Source: JAMZMI01 sp039970095 (GTDB lineage Bacteria; Bacteroidota; Bacteroidia; Cytophagales; Cyclobacteriaceae). From it: a stretch of 64,000 nucleotides of DNA. A model generated the notes under the pieces. The model was given only the letters and a program-made list of their open reading frames with translations, had not been told where the DNA came from and searched no databases. Both the position numbers and the translations under genes were made by a program. The stretch lies in assembly GCA_039970095.1 (NCBI GenBank), contig JBDVMP010000048.1:27032-91031 (forward strand), written 5' to 3'. Shown one piece after another: positions 17,454 through 26,423 of the stretch; position 1 is the stretch's first letter; every line of letters begins with the position of its first letter.

Positions 17454-20417
17454 ATGGTCTTATCTCTCGTCAAGACGTATCTTCATAAATTCCTGCATAC
17501 AGGGGCGATACGACTTTTGCTTTTTGTTCTTATCTGCGTCAGCACCCATGCTTTTGGACAGCTAGCAAAAAGGGAGGCTGATAGTCTGAAACGTCAAATT
17601 GATGATGTTAACCCGGGCGTTCGTATTAGGCAATATTTGCGGCTTGCACACATATATGCGGAGCGTTTTGATTCTGACAGTCTTCTCCACTACAGTCTTT
17701 TGGTGGAAGAAACGATCAAAGAGATCCCTGATTCCACCCAGTTTACTCACCTTATTTATAGCTGGTTATTGTGGAGTCACAATATAAAAGGGGACTATGA
17801 AAAAGGTATCCCTATTGCTGCTAAATTGGACGATGAGCTAAAGCGAATTGAAGAGGAAGGCAACCCAGATAGGTATGTACTTACCATAGGCCCTCATCGC
17901 ACAGAGCTATTTATTGATTACAATTCGTTGTACGATTTTTATCGTAAAATCGGAGATTACGAAAAAGCCTACTATTATGTGATTAAGGCAATTGATCAGG
18001 CCGAACGTGTTGGGGTGGAGTACGGCATGGCCGATAGTTACAATAATTTGGGCATTGTCTATGACCTGCAGGGAGACTATGAGAATGCGGTCATTAATTA
18101 CCGAAAGGCCATAGACATTAATTTGGTTTTGGGTGAAACCAGAGAATGGAAGCTCGGCACTAATTACAATAACCTGGGGATAGTTCTGAAGAATCTGGAG
18201 AAATACGACAGTTCGGAACTCGCTTATAATAGAGCATTAGATATAATGGAGGCTCGGCAGTCTGAGTATGGGAAAGCCGTGATATTGGATAACCTTGGAG
18301 CACTGTTTCATGCTCAAGGTCAGTATGCCAAGGCTGTATCTCACCACAAAAAGGGGCTGGATATAATGAAACGACTGGGTTCGCGCGAACAGGAATCTCA
18401 GATTCTGCTTAATATGGCTTCTTCCCAGTTCAAACTTCAAGAGGTAGATGAGGCCGAGCAAAATGCGCTGGCAGCCTATGAGATAGCTCAGAAAGATGGG
18501 CAAACGGAGACCTTAAGGATGAGCGCCGAATTACTGGCTGAGTGGTATGCTTCTGTAGGCAAATTTGCGGAAGCATATAAATTTCAAAAAGTCTATCAGG
18601 AACAGTATGCGAAATTTCAAAACAGCGAAAAAAATAAGGCAGTAGAAAACCTGAAAATAAAATATGAAACCAGCCAGCGAGAGAGTGAAAACGAGCTTCT
18701 AAGGTCTAAGGTGGAGGTCAATGAGTCCCTTATTGAGAGACAAAGGCTGTATATATTGCTCGCTTCGGTACTTATCCTCTTTGTTTTGGTCGTGCTCTAT
18801 CTCATATACAGAAACTATCGGCTTGAGAGCAAACGCAAAGCACTAATACAAACCCAGGCCAGAAGACTGGAAGAAATGGATAGCTATAAATCCAAGTTCT
18901 TTGCCAACGTTTCTCACGATTTGAGAACGCCACTCACACTTATCAAAAGCCGGGTGGAAGCGCTGCAGAACGACGAGAAAAGCTTTCTCTCAGAGCAAGC
19001 ACAGGATATTTTGCTGAAACTCAAAATGGACAATGAGCAGCTGGTGTCTTTTGCTGATGATATTCAGCAATTGATTGCATTGGAGGAAGACAAACTCAAT
19101 ATTCAATACCAAAAGATCCATGTCTCAAGGTTTTTTCAAACGATCATCAAGCTCTTTAAATCCTTTGCCGAAATGCGGGGAGTGCGATTATCATTTGATA
19201 GTGAACTTACGGATGATGTGGTCGCTCATCTTGATGTAGAGAACATCCAAAGAGTAGCATACAATTTATTGAATAATGCATTTAAATTCACCCCTCAGGG
19301 CGGTAGCATTTCTTGGAAAATTGCACCTGAGCAGAATGGTTTCACTTTCATTATATCGGATACTGGTATTGGTCTGGAAGACAAGCTGTTGCCGAGAGTA
19401 TTTGAAAGGTACTACCAGGCTGATAATCAGGCTCGTCCTCAAGAAGGCCTGGGCATTGGCTTGTCATTTGTGCGGGAGGTTGTAGAGTTGCATGGTGGAA
19501 CGATCACCGTAAAGAGCGTGGTAGGACACGGAACTACCTTTCGAGGGTTTATTCCTTACAATCTCGACAAGAAGCTTTCTATTTCGGAGGAAGACACTTT
19601 TGAATACCTGCATGATAGAACGGATCGGATGTTGGAATTAGAACGCTTAAACAAAAACCAGGATTCAGCAGTCCTAAGCAGCCGGGCCTGGTCAGGCAAT
19701 CCCATTGTGCTAATCGTAGATGATCATGCTGAGGTTAGAGAATATATAGGCAAAACCCTGGAAGAAGACTATCACATCCTTCAGGCATCAAACGGAAGAG
19801 AAGCCCTGAGTATTTTAGAAAAGAGACGTGTAGATTTAGTGGTTACAGATCTCATGATGCCATATTTGGACGGGTTTGGACTTATGGATGCCATGCGCAA
19901 TGATCCGCGTTTTTCTCAAATGCCAACCATGGTCGTGTCTGCAAGAATGGGAGATGATGAACGTAGCAAAGTGCTCAAAAAGGGCGTTAATGACTTTCTG
20001 AGCAAGCCATTTGATAGGGTGGAGATGAAGGCCAGGATAGCAAATCTGTTAAGCTCAAAAGGGCAAAGACTTTTTGAATCTGAAGATGCAGAGTCTGAAA
20101 TAAGGCGCTCGGTTTTGGATAGACTTCATGATTACCTCATTCAAAATATTGACAGACAAACTCCGGTAACTGAACTAGCAGAAGAACTCCTTACAAGTAC
20201 CCGTAACTTGTACAGAATGATCAAAGAGCTCACCGGAAAGACGCCTTTGGAATATCAAAAGCAGTGCAGGTTTGAGTACGTCAAGGAAAAAGTAGCGAAA
20301 AGAGAGGTGAACTCCGTCAAAGAGGCTGCAGCCCTGATCGGCATGAAAAACACTACGTATTTCAAAAAGCAGTTTGAGGAACGGTTTGGAGCCAACCTTA
20401 TCAAAACACTCGATTGA
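17454..20417 (+). CDS. TPR hybrid two-component protein (kinase, receiver, AraC output), module 4
   Basis: 987 aa. Signal segment (LLLFVLICVSTHAFGQ), TPR repeats (about 60-400), coiled coil, one membrane helix (LYILLASVLILFVLVVLYLI, about 438-458), HisKA with H488 (FFANVSHDLRTPLTLI), HATPase (N-box LLNNAFKFTPQGG, G-boxes DTGIGLED and GLGIGLSFV), a receiver with D799 (VVTDLMMPYLDGF), and a C-terminal AraC/XylS helix-turn-helix (about 890-985). Kinase and DNA-binding output are one polypeptide, as in Bacteroidota hybrid two-component systems. Here the sensor is TPR rather than the beta-propeller usual in polysaccharide loci. It takes the place of the kinase-LytTR pair of the other modules and most likely controls the giant gene 187 bases downstream. 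Confidence 0.94.
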   Translation: MVLSLVKTYLHKFLHTGAIRLLLFVLICVSTHAFGQLAKREADSLKRQIDDVNPGVRIRQYLRLAHIYAERFDSDSLLHYSLLVEETIKEIPDSTQFTHLIYSWLLWSHNIKGDYEKGIPIAAKLDDELKRIEEEGNPDRYVLTIGPHRTELFIDYNSLYDFYRKIGDYEKAYYYVIKAIDQAERVGVEYGMADSYNNLGIVYDLQGDYENAVINYRKAIDINLVLGETREWKLGTNYNNLGIVLKNLEKYDSSELAYNRALDIMEARQSEYGKAVILDNLGALFHAQGQYAKAVSHHKKGLDIMKRLGSREQESQILLNMASSQFKLQEVDEAEQNALAAYEIAQKDGQTETLRMSAELLAEWYASVGKFAEAYKFQKVYQEQYAKFQNSEKNKAVENLKIKYETSQRESENELLRSKVEVNESLIERQRLYILLASVLILFVLVVLYLIYRNYRLESKRKALIQTQARRLEEMDSYKSKFFANVSHDLRTPLTLIKSRVEALQNDEKSFLSEQAQDILLKLKMDNEQLVSFADDIQQLIALEEDKLNIQYQKIHVSRFFQTIIKLFKSFAEMRGVRLSFDSELTDDVVAHLDVENIQRVAYNLLNNAFKFTPQGGSISWKIAPEQNGFTFIISDTGIGLEDKLLPRVFERYYQADNQARPQEGLGIGLSFVREVVELHGGTITVKSVVGHGTTFRGFIPYNLDKKLSISEEDTFEYLHDRTDRMLELERLNKNQDSAVLSSRAWSGNPIVLIVDDHAEVREYIGKTLEEDYHILQASNGREALSILEKRRVDLVVTDLMMPYLDGFGLMDAMRNDPRFSQMPTMVVSARMGDDERSKVLKKGVNDFLSKPFDRVEMKARIANLLSSKGQRLFESEDAESEIRRSVLDRLHDYLIQNIDRQTPVTELAEELLTSTRNLYRMIKELTGKTPLEYQKQCRFEYVKEKVAKREVNSVKEAAALIGMKNTTYFKKQFEERFGANLIKTLD

Positions 20418-20496
20418 CGATAACACTTCTTATAACATTTTGATTTTATTTCTTCGCTGATTTTTATTCATTGATTTACAATGACTTATATCAGAA

Positions 20497-20550
20497 TGGC
20501 ACATTTGTGAATATTTTGGCACAAATCTAAAAGCACTTTCAGTCACATTT
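20497..20550 (+). promoter_or_regulatory. Possible AraC-type binding repeats upstream of the module 4 giant gene
   Basis: TGGCACATTT (20497), TGGCACAAAT (20517) and a looser GTCACATTT (20542) recur at spacings of 20 and about 24 bp, 55-108 bases before the start codon. They are less exact than the LytTR-type repeats of modules 2, 3 and 5, so this is tentative. Confidence 0.3.
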
Positions 20551-20604
20551 GGTACTGGTTTGGCAGGTAAACAACCTGTCTTGATTTTCAACTAGTATAG
20601 AATT

Positions 20605-23331
20605 ATGACCTGCTATAGTCCTCTTTCATCTCTCTCGAAACATATAGGTAGCCATGTGTGTCTCCTGGTTTTCTTTTGTCTTTCCGTTAACTCCAGCGCA
20701 CAATTGAGTCCGGACACTCGAAATAGTCATACCCTTAGTAATTTCTCCCCCAATGCGATAGACGGAGGGCAATTTGCCTGGGGTGATTATGACAATGACG
20801 GATTCACAGACCTTGTCATAAGTAGTGTTGATAGGTATCCAATAGAGCTTTATCGCAATGTTAATGGGGTATTTAGTTTGGTAGATATTGGCTGGGTGTA
20901 CGGCACCAATGGCGGCAACCTCGACTGGGCCGATTATGACGGTGATGGAGATTTGGATCTGATCGTCTCTCGATCCACCTCATTATCCGATGATAGTTTT
21001 CTTTTGAAGTTTTATGAAAATGATGAGGGCGTTTTTACTTCACGAACTGATGTCGGCTTACCACTCAAACTCTCTCATAGAGCCATCTGGGGTGACTATG
21101 ATCAAGACGGAGATCCTGATCTGGCTGTCATCGTCGAAGACGATCTAAATGAAATTAGAGGAGAAATTTATAATAACCACGAAGGGTTTTTTACCAATAT
21201 TGGAGCATCACTGCCTCTTGCTTCTGAAGGCTCGCTCGCATGGGGGGATTATGACAATGATGATGATCTTGACTTGTTGATAACAGGATACAAATGGCCT
21301 TCTTCTTCTGCTATTTATAGAAATGATGAGGGCACATTCGTGGATATTGAGGCGGGACTTGCTGGAGTGAGCAGAGGTTCTGCTGCTTGGGGAGATTATG
21401 ATGATGATGGAGATCTGGATATCGTTTTGACGGGCTCAGCTATAGGCGACTTGACGCCTACAGGAGTAACACCTTCAGCTCACATCTACAGAAACAATGG
21501 TGATCAGACTTTCACAAACATAGAAGCAGACCTGTTGCCTGTCCTCTATAGTAGTTCTGCCTGGGGAGATTATGACAATGACGGTGATTTGGATTTGGTA
21601 ATTGCTGGCTTCACGGACTGGTTTGCTCAGGAAGTAGATTCGAAGCTCTATATAAACGAAGAAGGCGTTTTTGTGGAGTCGGATTTTGAACTTCCGGCGG
21701 TAGAATATGGAAATGCTTACTGGGTAGACTATGATAACGACAGTGACGATGATCTTTTTTTTACTGGAGATTATTTTCCCGCTGGTAGTGCCTATACCAG
21801 AATTTTGTACAAAAACACTTCGGTTGCCAATGTGTGGGATGGAGCGACCTGGAGTGATGGAGCCACTCCTGATGGAGAAGATGTGCGAATAGCAGGTGAT
21901 TATTCGTCGGCTGTCCATGGATCTTTTGTCGCCGGCAATCTGGAGGTGCTATCAGAGGTCACATTAACCGTGGGTGGGAATAACACCCTTACCGTCAATT
22001 GTAACCTGATAAATGATGGAGCGATCATTGTTGAATCAGGATCGTCTCTCATTACCTACGCAGAAAATATAGTTGCTGATAATATCACCATTCAGCGAAA
22101 CACGCGTTACGCTGATGGGAAATACAGTTTCGTAGGGTCTCCAGTAGAACAAAGCGCAAATACTGTAGCTTCAGACTTGGGTGACCATGTTTATACCTAT
22201 GATGAAGCCCTGTCAGCAGTAGCCGATGATCTGGCGAGATGGCAAGCGGCACAACCCAGCGATCAACTGACGCCCGGACAAGGCTATACCCAAGCCAATC
22301 AGAAACTAATTGAGTTCGTGGGAAAACCCAATGCGGGAACCATCACCTATTCCGGTTCTTACCAAAATGACGGCTGGCATTTGGTGAGCAACCCTTATGC
22401 AGCGGCGATATTTATAGATGATTTCCTGGATGCCAACACGCATACTACAGACGCCATTTACATATGGGATGACAATGGGTCAGATGCCGGAAGAGGGTCC
22501 AGCAACGACTACATAGTAGCCAACAAAACAGCTGCGACCGATATCAGTGGAGAAAACAATAAATCAAGATGGAATGAGCACATAGGCTCGGCACAAGGTT
22601 TTTTTGTACAGTTAGATGGTTCGGCAGTGGACATCACTTTCACTGAAGAAATGCGTGTCTCCGGCAGCAATGGAGATGGCAACTTCTTTCGGCATTCAGG
22701 AAGCGAGACACCATTGCTTCGACTGAGCCTTACCCATGCGGACGGACTGATCCGACAGGCTGTCATAGGCTGGAACGAAGCAGTGAGCAATTCGGATATA
22801 GCCGAAGGTTATGACGCCAAAGTATTCAATCCTGATGCAGATTATCTGATCTACACATGTAAGGCCAACTCACCGCTTGCGATCCAAACGGTCAACAGTG
22901 AGGCCACACAGATTACCATAGGATTCAATGTGGCCGAAGCAGGTAATTACAACCTGAAGTTTGGTCCGGAGCACCTTTCGCAAACTTGGAAGCTTTATGA
23001 CAAGGCAATGGATATGACCATTGATATGAGTGTCGGTGCTTACAGCTTTTATACAGAAGCCGGTCAGATCACGGATCGCTTTACAATCAGCACAGCAGCA
23101 GAGGTGCTGGGTATGGAGGATGAGCAGGTAAGTCTCTATGCCGCCAACAAGATATTATTTATCAAAACAGAGGAGTCTCAACCAAAACTTTATAGGATTT
23201 ATGACCTGTCGGGCCATGGGGTGTTCATGGCGGTGATCACCGGCTCGGCAGTTATAAACCTCAGCCATATATCCAATGGCGTTTACATCGTGTCAGATGG
23301 CATTGAGAGCAAGAAAATTATTTTGAAATAA
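20605..23331 (+). CDS. Giant FG-GAP/VCBS surface protein, module 4
   Basis: 908 aa, the smallest complete giant. Signal peptide (about 1-32, ending SSAQ). Residues about 45-402 contain seven blades with the motif WGDYDNDGDLDLVI, whose D-x-D-x-D-G loops are the calcium-binding loops of FG-GAP/VCBS (integrin alpha-like) propellers. The shared C-terminal module runs from about 409 (VWDGATWSDG) to the tail SNGVYIVSDGIESKKIILK. The 3' end is almost identical in DNA to the module 3 giant gene, which indicates recent duplication or gene conversion. Inferred to be a surface adhesin exported by T9SS. It is probably driven by the hybrid AraC regulator upstream. Confidence 0.9.
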   Translation: MTCYSPLSSLSKHIGSHVCLLVFFCLSVNSSAQLSPDTRNSHTLSNFSPNAIDGGQFAWGDYDNDGFTDLVISSVDRYPIELYRNVNGVFSLVDIGWVYGTNGGNLDWADYDGDGDLDLIVSRSTSLSDDSFLLKFYENDEGVFTSRTDVGLPLKLSHRAIWGDYDQDGDPDLAVIVEDDLNEIRGEIYNNHEGFFTNIGASLPLASEGSLAWGDYDNDDDLDLLITGYKWPSSSAIYRNDEGTFVDIEAGLAGVSRGSAAWGDYDDDGDLDIVLTGSAIGDLTPTGVTPSAHIYRNNGDQTFTNIEADLLPVLYSSSAWGDYDNDGDLDLVIAGFTDWFAQEVDSKLYINEEGVFVESDFELPAVEYGNAYWVDYDNDSDDDLFFTGDYFPAGSAYTRILYKNTSVANVWDGATWSDGATPDGEDVRIAGDYSSAVHGSFVAGNLEVLSEVTLTVGGNNTLTVNCNLINDGAIIVESGSSLITYAENIVADNITIQRNTRYADGKYSFVGSPVEQSANTVASDLGDHVYTYDEALSAVADDLARWQAAQPSDQLTPGQGYTQANQKLIEFVGKPNAGTITYSGSYQNDGWHLVSNPYAAAIFIDDFLDANTHTTDAIYIWDDNGSDAGRGSSNDYIVANKTAATDISGENNKSRWNEHIGSAQGFFVQLDGSAVDITFTEEMRVSGSNGDGNFFRHSGSETPLLRLSLTHADGLIRQAVIGWNEAVSNSDIAEGYDAKVFNPDADYLIYTCKANSPLAIQTVNSEATQITIGFNVAEAGNYNLKFGPEHLSQTWKLYDKAMDMTIDMSVGAYSFYTEAGQITDRFTISTAAEVLGMEDEQVSLYAANKILFIKTEESQPKLYRIYDLSGHGVFMAVITGSAVINLSHISNGVYIVSDGIESKKIILK

Positions 23332-23400
23332 ACGTGTCATCCTGAGCTTGTAGAAGAATGTCACCCTGAGCCCGTCGAAGGGGTTCTTCTACAAACTCAG
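23332..23400 (+). repeat. REP-like palindromic repeat (TCATCCTGAGC family), module 4
   Basis: TTGTAGAAGAA at 23348-23358 pairs exactly with TTCTTCTACAA at 23384-23394, and CTGAG/CTCAG extend the stem. Two tandem units of GTCAYCCTGAGC lie inside. This word resembles dispersed repeats common in many bacterial genomes. It occupies the same position as different palindromes in modules 3, 5 and 6. Confidence 0.75.
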
Positions 23401-23425
23401 CACGACCCCACTAAAAAAAATAACC

Positions 23426-23596
23426 ATGAAAAACATCATCATAAAAACACTCGCGATTCTACCTGTACTCTTCATCACTCTGCCAGCAATGGCACAGGGC
23501 GCACCTCCAGCCACACCCATAGATGGCGGGCTGAGTTTGCTTCTTGCGGCAGGGGGAGTTTACGGTTTGAAAAAATTGAGAGATGGTAGAAAATAA
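23426..23596 (+). CDS. PID-CTERM-like mini-protein, module 4
   Basis: 56 aa. Signal peptide MKNIIIKTLAILPVLFITLP to AMAQ, then GAPPATPIDGG, LSLLLAAGGVYGL and KKLRDGRK. It differs from the module 3 copy by few residues, and the tail resembles module 1 (LRDGRK). Followed by a strong terminator. Confidence 0.87.
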   Translation: MKNIIIKTLAILPVLFITLPAMAQGAPPATPIDGGLSLLLAAGGVYGLKKLRDGRK

Positions 23597-23637
23597 AGCT
23601 GGTCATCCAGCCTGTTTCACGATGGTTACGTGATATG

Positions 23638-23677
23638 AGCGGCCCTCTCACTTGTAAAGTGAGAGAGCCGCTTTTTT
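23638..23677 (+). terminator. Rho-independent terminator, end of module 4
   Basis: A long stem of AGCGGC plus CTCTCACT arms closes on a short loop near 23653-23657 and is followed by six T residues. Confidence 0.9.
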
Positions 23678-23747
23678 GTTTATGCTGTCCTCGTTTTGAT
23701 GCATTGTGTTAACTTTTGGCTCTGATTACTTAACCAGCTTTATAAGT

Positions 23748-25625
23748 ATGTTCAAAACCAGGTGGCTAGCGTTTTTTGCGATGGCTTTATTTGCCCTCGG
23801 CTCGTCCGCACAGACTGAGGAGATTACCAAGGATTTGCTCATTCGGGCAGAATCATATCTATTCAATCAACCGGATTCTGCTCGGTATTTCATGGATCGG
23901 GCCTATGATCAGGCGCTTCATGAGGAAGGCTCCATTCTTACCCAGGTTTATAGGTATTATGGCATTTATTATCACTTGCAGTCCCAATATGATACTGCCA
24001 TCAGCTTCTATCAAAGGTCAGCTGATTTGGCTCAGAGGCTGGGCGAGCAGGAGATCTATGTGGACGCCACGAGCAATATGGGCTTGGCTTTTTCTGCGCA
24101 AGGCAGTTTGGGCAAAGCACAGGAAAAGCTCCTGGAAGCACTCGAATATTATGAACAGGAAAACCTGCCGCTCAAAGCCTCAAACGCTTACAACAATATT
24201 GGCATAGTCCTACAAAAATCAGGTGATCTTAAAGGCGCCAAAGAGACTTACAAAAAGGCCAACAAAATTCATCCGGAAAAGCACCTCGGCGCATTGTCCA
24301 ACCTTGCCGCAGCTTTCGAGAATGAAAACAATCTGGATTCGGCTTTGAACATTTATGACACACTTGAACTTGCTTTCGGAGAGTCCAACAATTTGCGGTC
24401 ATTGTTCAGTGTGTATTCCAACAAGGTGATTGTTTATGATAAGTTGGGCGATGAGCAGCAGGTGGCATCTTACAGCAAGAAATGCGCCCTACTCGGCAAA
24501 CAGATGGGCAACCAAAATGGCTTGAGCATCCTTTATCAAAACCTCGCGGATTACTACTTTAAGCAATCCAGGTACGGCCTATCACGCCAATATTTGGACA
24601 GTGGATATGCGGCAGCAGCCAAAGCGGAAAACCTTGAAGTGTTTGCCAAACTCAAAAACCGGGAAGCTGAACTCGAGGAGCAATCCGGGAGGTATGCTCA
24701 GGCTGTGGAGGCTTTCAAGGCATTCCATGTGTTGAGCGACAGCCTGCGCAGGCAAGAGCAGGCTGAAGTGGTCACGGAGCTAAACATCAAATACGAAACC
24801 GTATCAAACCAGCAGAAAATAGCCGAGCTGGAGTTGCAGAAAAAGAGCGCGGCGCTTTCGCTTGTGCGCTCCAACAACCAGCGAAACATCCTGATTCTAG
24901 GTCTCTCTGCGCTAATATTGGCCGCCGGTCTGCTCTATTACCTCTATTACACCAAAAAGAAAACCTCTGATATTCTGTCGGTGAAAAACAATCAGATTTC
25001 GCAGGCGCTTGCAGAGCGGGAAACATTGCTCAAAGAAATACATCATCGGGTGAAAAATAACCTTCAGGTTATTTCCAGTTTACTCAACCTGCAGGCAGGA
25101 TCTCTGGAAGATGAAGCGGCGGTAGAAGCGGTGCGTCAGGGGCAACATAGGGTCAAGTCTATGGCGCTGATCCATCAGCGGCTTTACTCAACTGACGATG
25201 TAAGAGGGGTGGATATAGATGACTATTTCAATAGCCTCTTTGTGGAGTTATTTACAGCTTTTGGTGTGGATCAGGATCTGATCGAATACAAAGTGGAGAC
25301 CACAGGGCTGAAACTGGATATAGATACCGTGATTCCTTTGGGTCTGATCGTGAATGAGCTGGTCACCAATGCCATTAAATATGCATTTGACAATGGTCAA
25401 AGCGGAGAGATTCAGTTCCAGATAGAACAGCGAGATGGTCAACTGCTGGCGTTTGTGAAAGACAATGGAAAAGGAATGGATGAAAAATCCCTGCAAAAGG
25501 CCAATTCCTTCGGCTGGCGAATGATGCGATCACTGGCCAGAAAACTCAAGGCAGAAATTGAAATCACCAATGATTCCGGTACAAGGGTGGATTTGATCAT
25601 CTCTCGATATAAATTAGTGGCATGA
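23748..25625 (+). CDS. TPR-sensor histidine kinase, HisKA_2 type, module 5
   Basis: 625 aa from the ATG at 23748. A GTG 14 codons upstream is open, but MFKTRWLAFFAMALFALGSSAQ is the natural signal peptide. TPR repeats (about 25-350), coiled coil, one membrane helix (ILILGLSALILAAGLLYYLYY, about 383-403), then HisKA_2 with EIHHRVKNNLQ (H432/H433) and an ATPase domain with the N-box PLGLIVNELVTNAIKYAF. HisKA_2 kinases differ from the LytS-like kinases of modules 2 and 3, yet the output regulator is still LytTR. The stop overlaps the start of the regulator by 4 bases. Confidence 0.92.
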   Translation: MFKTRWLAFFAMALFALGSSAQTEEITKDLLIRAESYLFNQPDSARYFMDRAYDQALHEEGSILTQVYRYYGIYYHLQSQYDTAISFYQRSADLAQRLGEQEIYVDATSNMGLAFSAQGSLGKAQEKLLEALEYYEQENLPLKASNAYNNIGIVLQKSGDLKGAKETYKKANKIHPEKHLGALSNLAAAFENENNLDSALNIYDTLELAFGESNNLRSLFSVYSNKVIVYDKLGDEQQVASYSKKCALLGKQMGNQNGLSILYQNLADYYFKQSRYGLSRQYLDSGYAAAAKAENLEVFAKLKNREAELEEQSGRYAQAVEAFKAFHVLSDSLRRQEQAEVVTELNIKYETVSNQQKIAELELQKKSAALSLVRSNNQRNILILGLSALILAAGLLYYLYYTKKKTSDILSVKNNQISQALAERETLLKEIHHRVKNNLQVISSLLNLQAGSLEDEAAVEAVRQGQHRVKSMALIHQRLYSTDDVRGVDIDDYFNSLFVELFTAFGVDQDLIEYKVETTGLKLDIDTVIPLGLIVNELVTNAIKYAFDNGQSGEIQFQIEQRDGQLLAFVKDNGKGMDEKSLQKANSFGWRMMRSLARKLKAEIEITNDSGTRVDLIISRYKLVA

Positions 25626-26317
25626 GTAAAGCCAGGGTCCTGATTGTAGAAGACGAGCCGCTCATCGCTGATGATATTGCCGATGCATTGGAGCGTAATG
25701 GATATGAAGTGGTGGCCATAGCCGATGAAGCTGAAGATGCCCTCCAGGCTGTGGCTGATCATGCTCCGGAAATCGCCCTTCTGGATGTCAACATCGAAGG
25801 CGATACTGATGGTATTGAACTCGCGCACCAGCTGTCCATACCGTTTGTTTTCCTTACCTCCTATTACGATCAAAACACATTGGATCGTGCTAAGCAAACC
25901 AATCCGGCGGGATACATTGTAAAACCTTTCAGCGAAAAAGACCTGATCGTCAATCTGGAGATAGCCCGTTCGCGTGGTAGTTTCAAGGTGGAAGAAAAGC
26001 GGCAGCCAGAGAAACTTTTCTTGAAAAACGGAGAAGAGATTGTGTCAGTAGTCACTTCGGATATATATATGGCTGAGGCCTATGATAACTATACCTATAT
26101 CCACACGGAGAAAGACAAATTTTTGATCAGTCATACCCTTAAGAGCATAGAAGAAAAGTTGCTTCCATTTGGTTTTAGACGAATCCACCGTTCTTACCTT
26201 ATCAACTTTGAAAAAGTTACCACCATCTCTGATAAATACGTGTTTTTGGATACGCAAAAAGCTATGATCGGTAAATCCTACCGCAAAGAATTCTTAGAAA
26301 GCCTATCGCTTCTCTAG
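25622..26317 (+). CDS. LytTR response regulator, module 5
   Basis: 231 aa. Receiver with E10/D11 and D55 (IALLDVNIEG), followed by a LytTR domain (about 140-230: YMAEAYDNYTYI, GFRRIHRSYLINF). Coupled to the HisKA_2 kinase by a 4-base overlap. A paired 13 bp repeat starts 7 bases after its stop codon, upstream of the giant gene. Confidence 0.93.
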   Translation: MSKARVLIVEDEPLIADDIADALERNGYEVVAIADEAEDALQAVADHAPEIALLDVNIEGDTDGIELAHQLSIPFVFLTSYYDQNTLDRAKQTNPAGYIVKPFSEKDLIVNLEIARSRGSFKVEEKRQPEKLFLKNGEEIVSVVTSDIYMAEAYDNYTYIHTEKDKFLISHTLKSIEEKLLPFGFRRIHRSYLINFEKVTTISDKYVFLDTQKAMIGKSYRKEFLESLSLL

Positions 26318-26323
26318 TTTTTT

Positions 26324-26357
26324 CCCTTCACTAAAAAAAAATCGCCCTTCACTAAAA
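26324..26357 (+). promoter_or_regulatory. Paired direct repeat, putative LytTR operator of module 5
   Basis: CCCTTCACTAAAA occurs identically at 26324-26336 and 26345-26357 (period 21 bp). The second copy ends 66 bases before the giant gene's ATG. Same geometry as modules 2 and 3, but an unrelated word. Confidence 0.78.
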
Positions 26358-26423
26358 TGCGAAGTGATCTCCTAAGTCAATAAGTCATCTTCACTGCTGA
26401 CAGAATAACTAAATCAGCAGAAC

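Noticed and set aside
17454..20417. Reading the AraC hybrid kinase as part of a polysaccharide utilisation locus
   Set aside because: The sensor is TPR, not a propeller, and no SusC/SusD pair or glycosidase is near; the adjacent target is a surface protein.
21475..21918. 147-codon antisense frame in the module 4 giant gene
   Set aside because: Arises from the repeated DYDNDGD codons read in reverse; its isoleucine/valine-rich pattern follows the repeat period.
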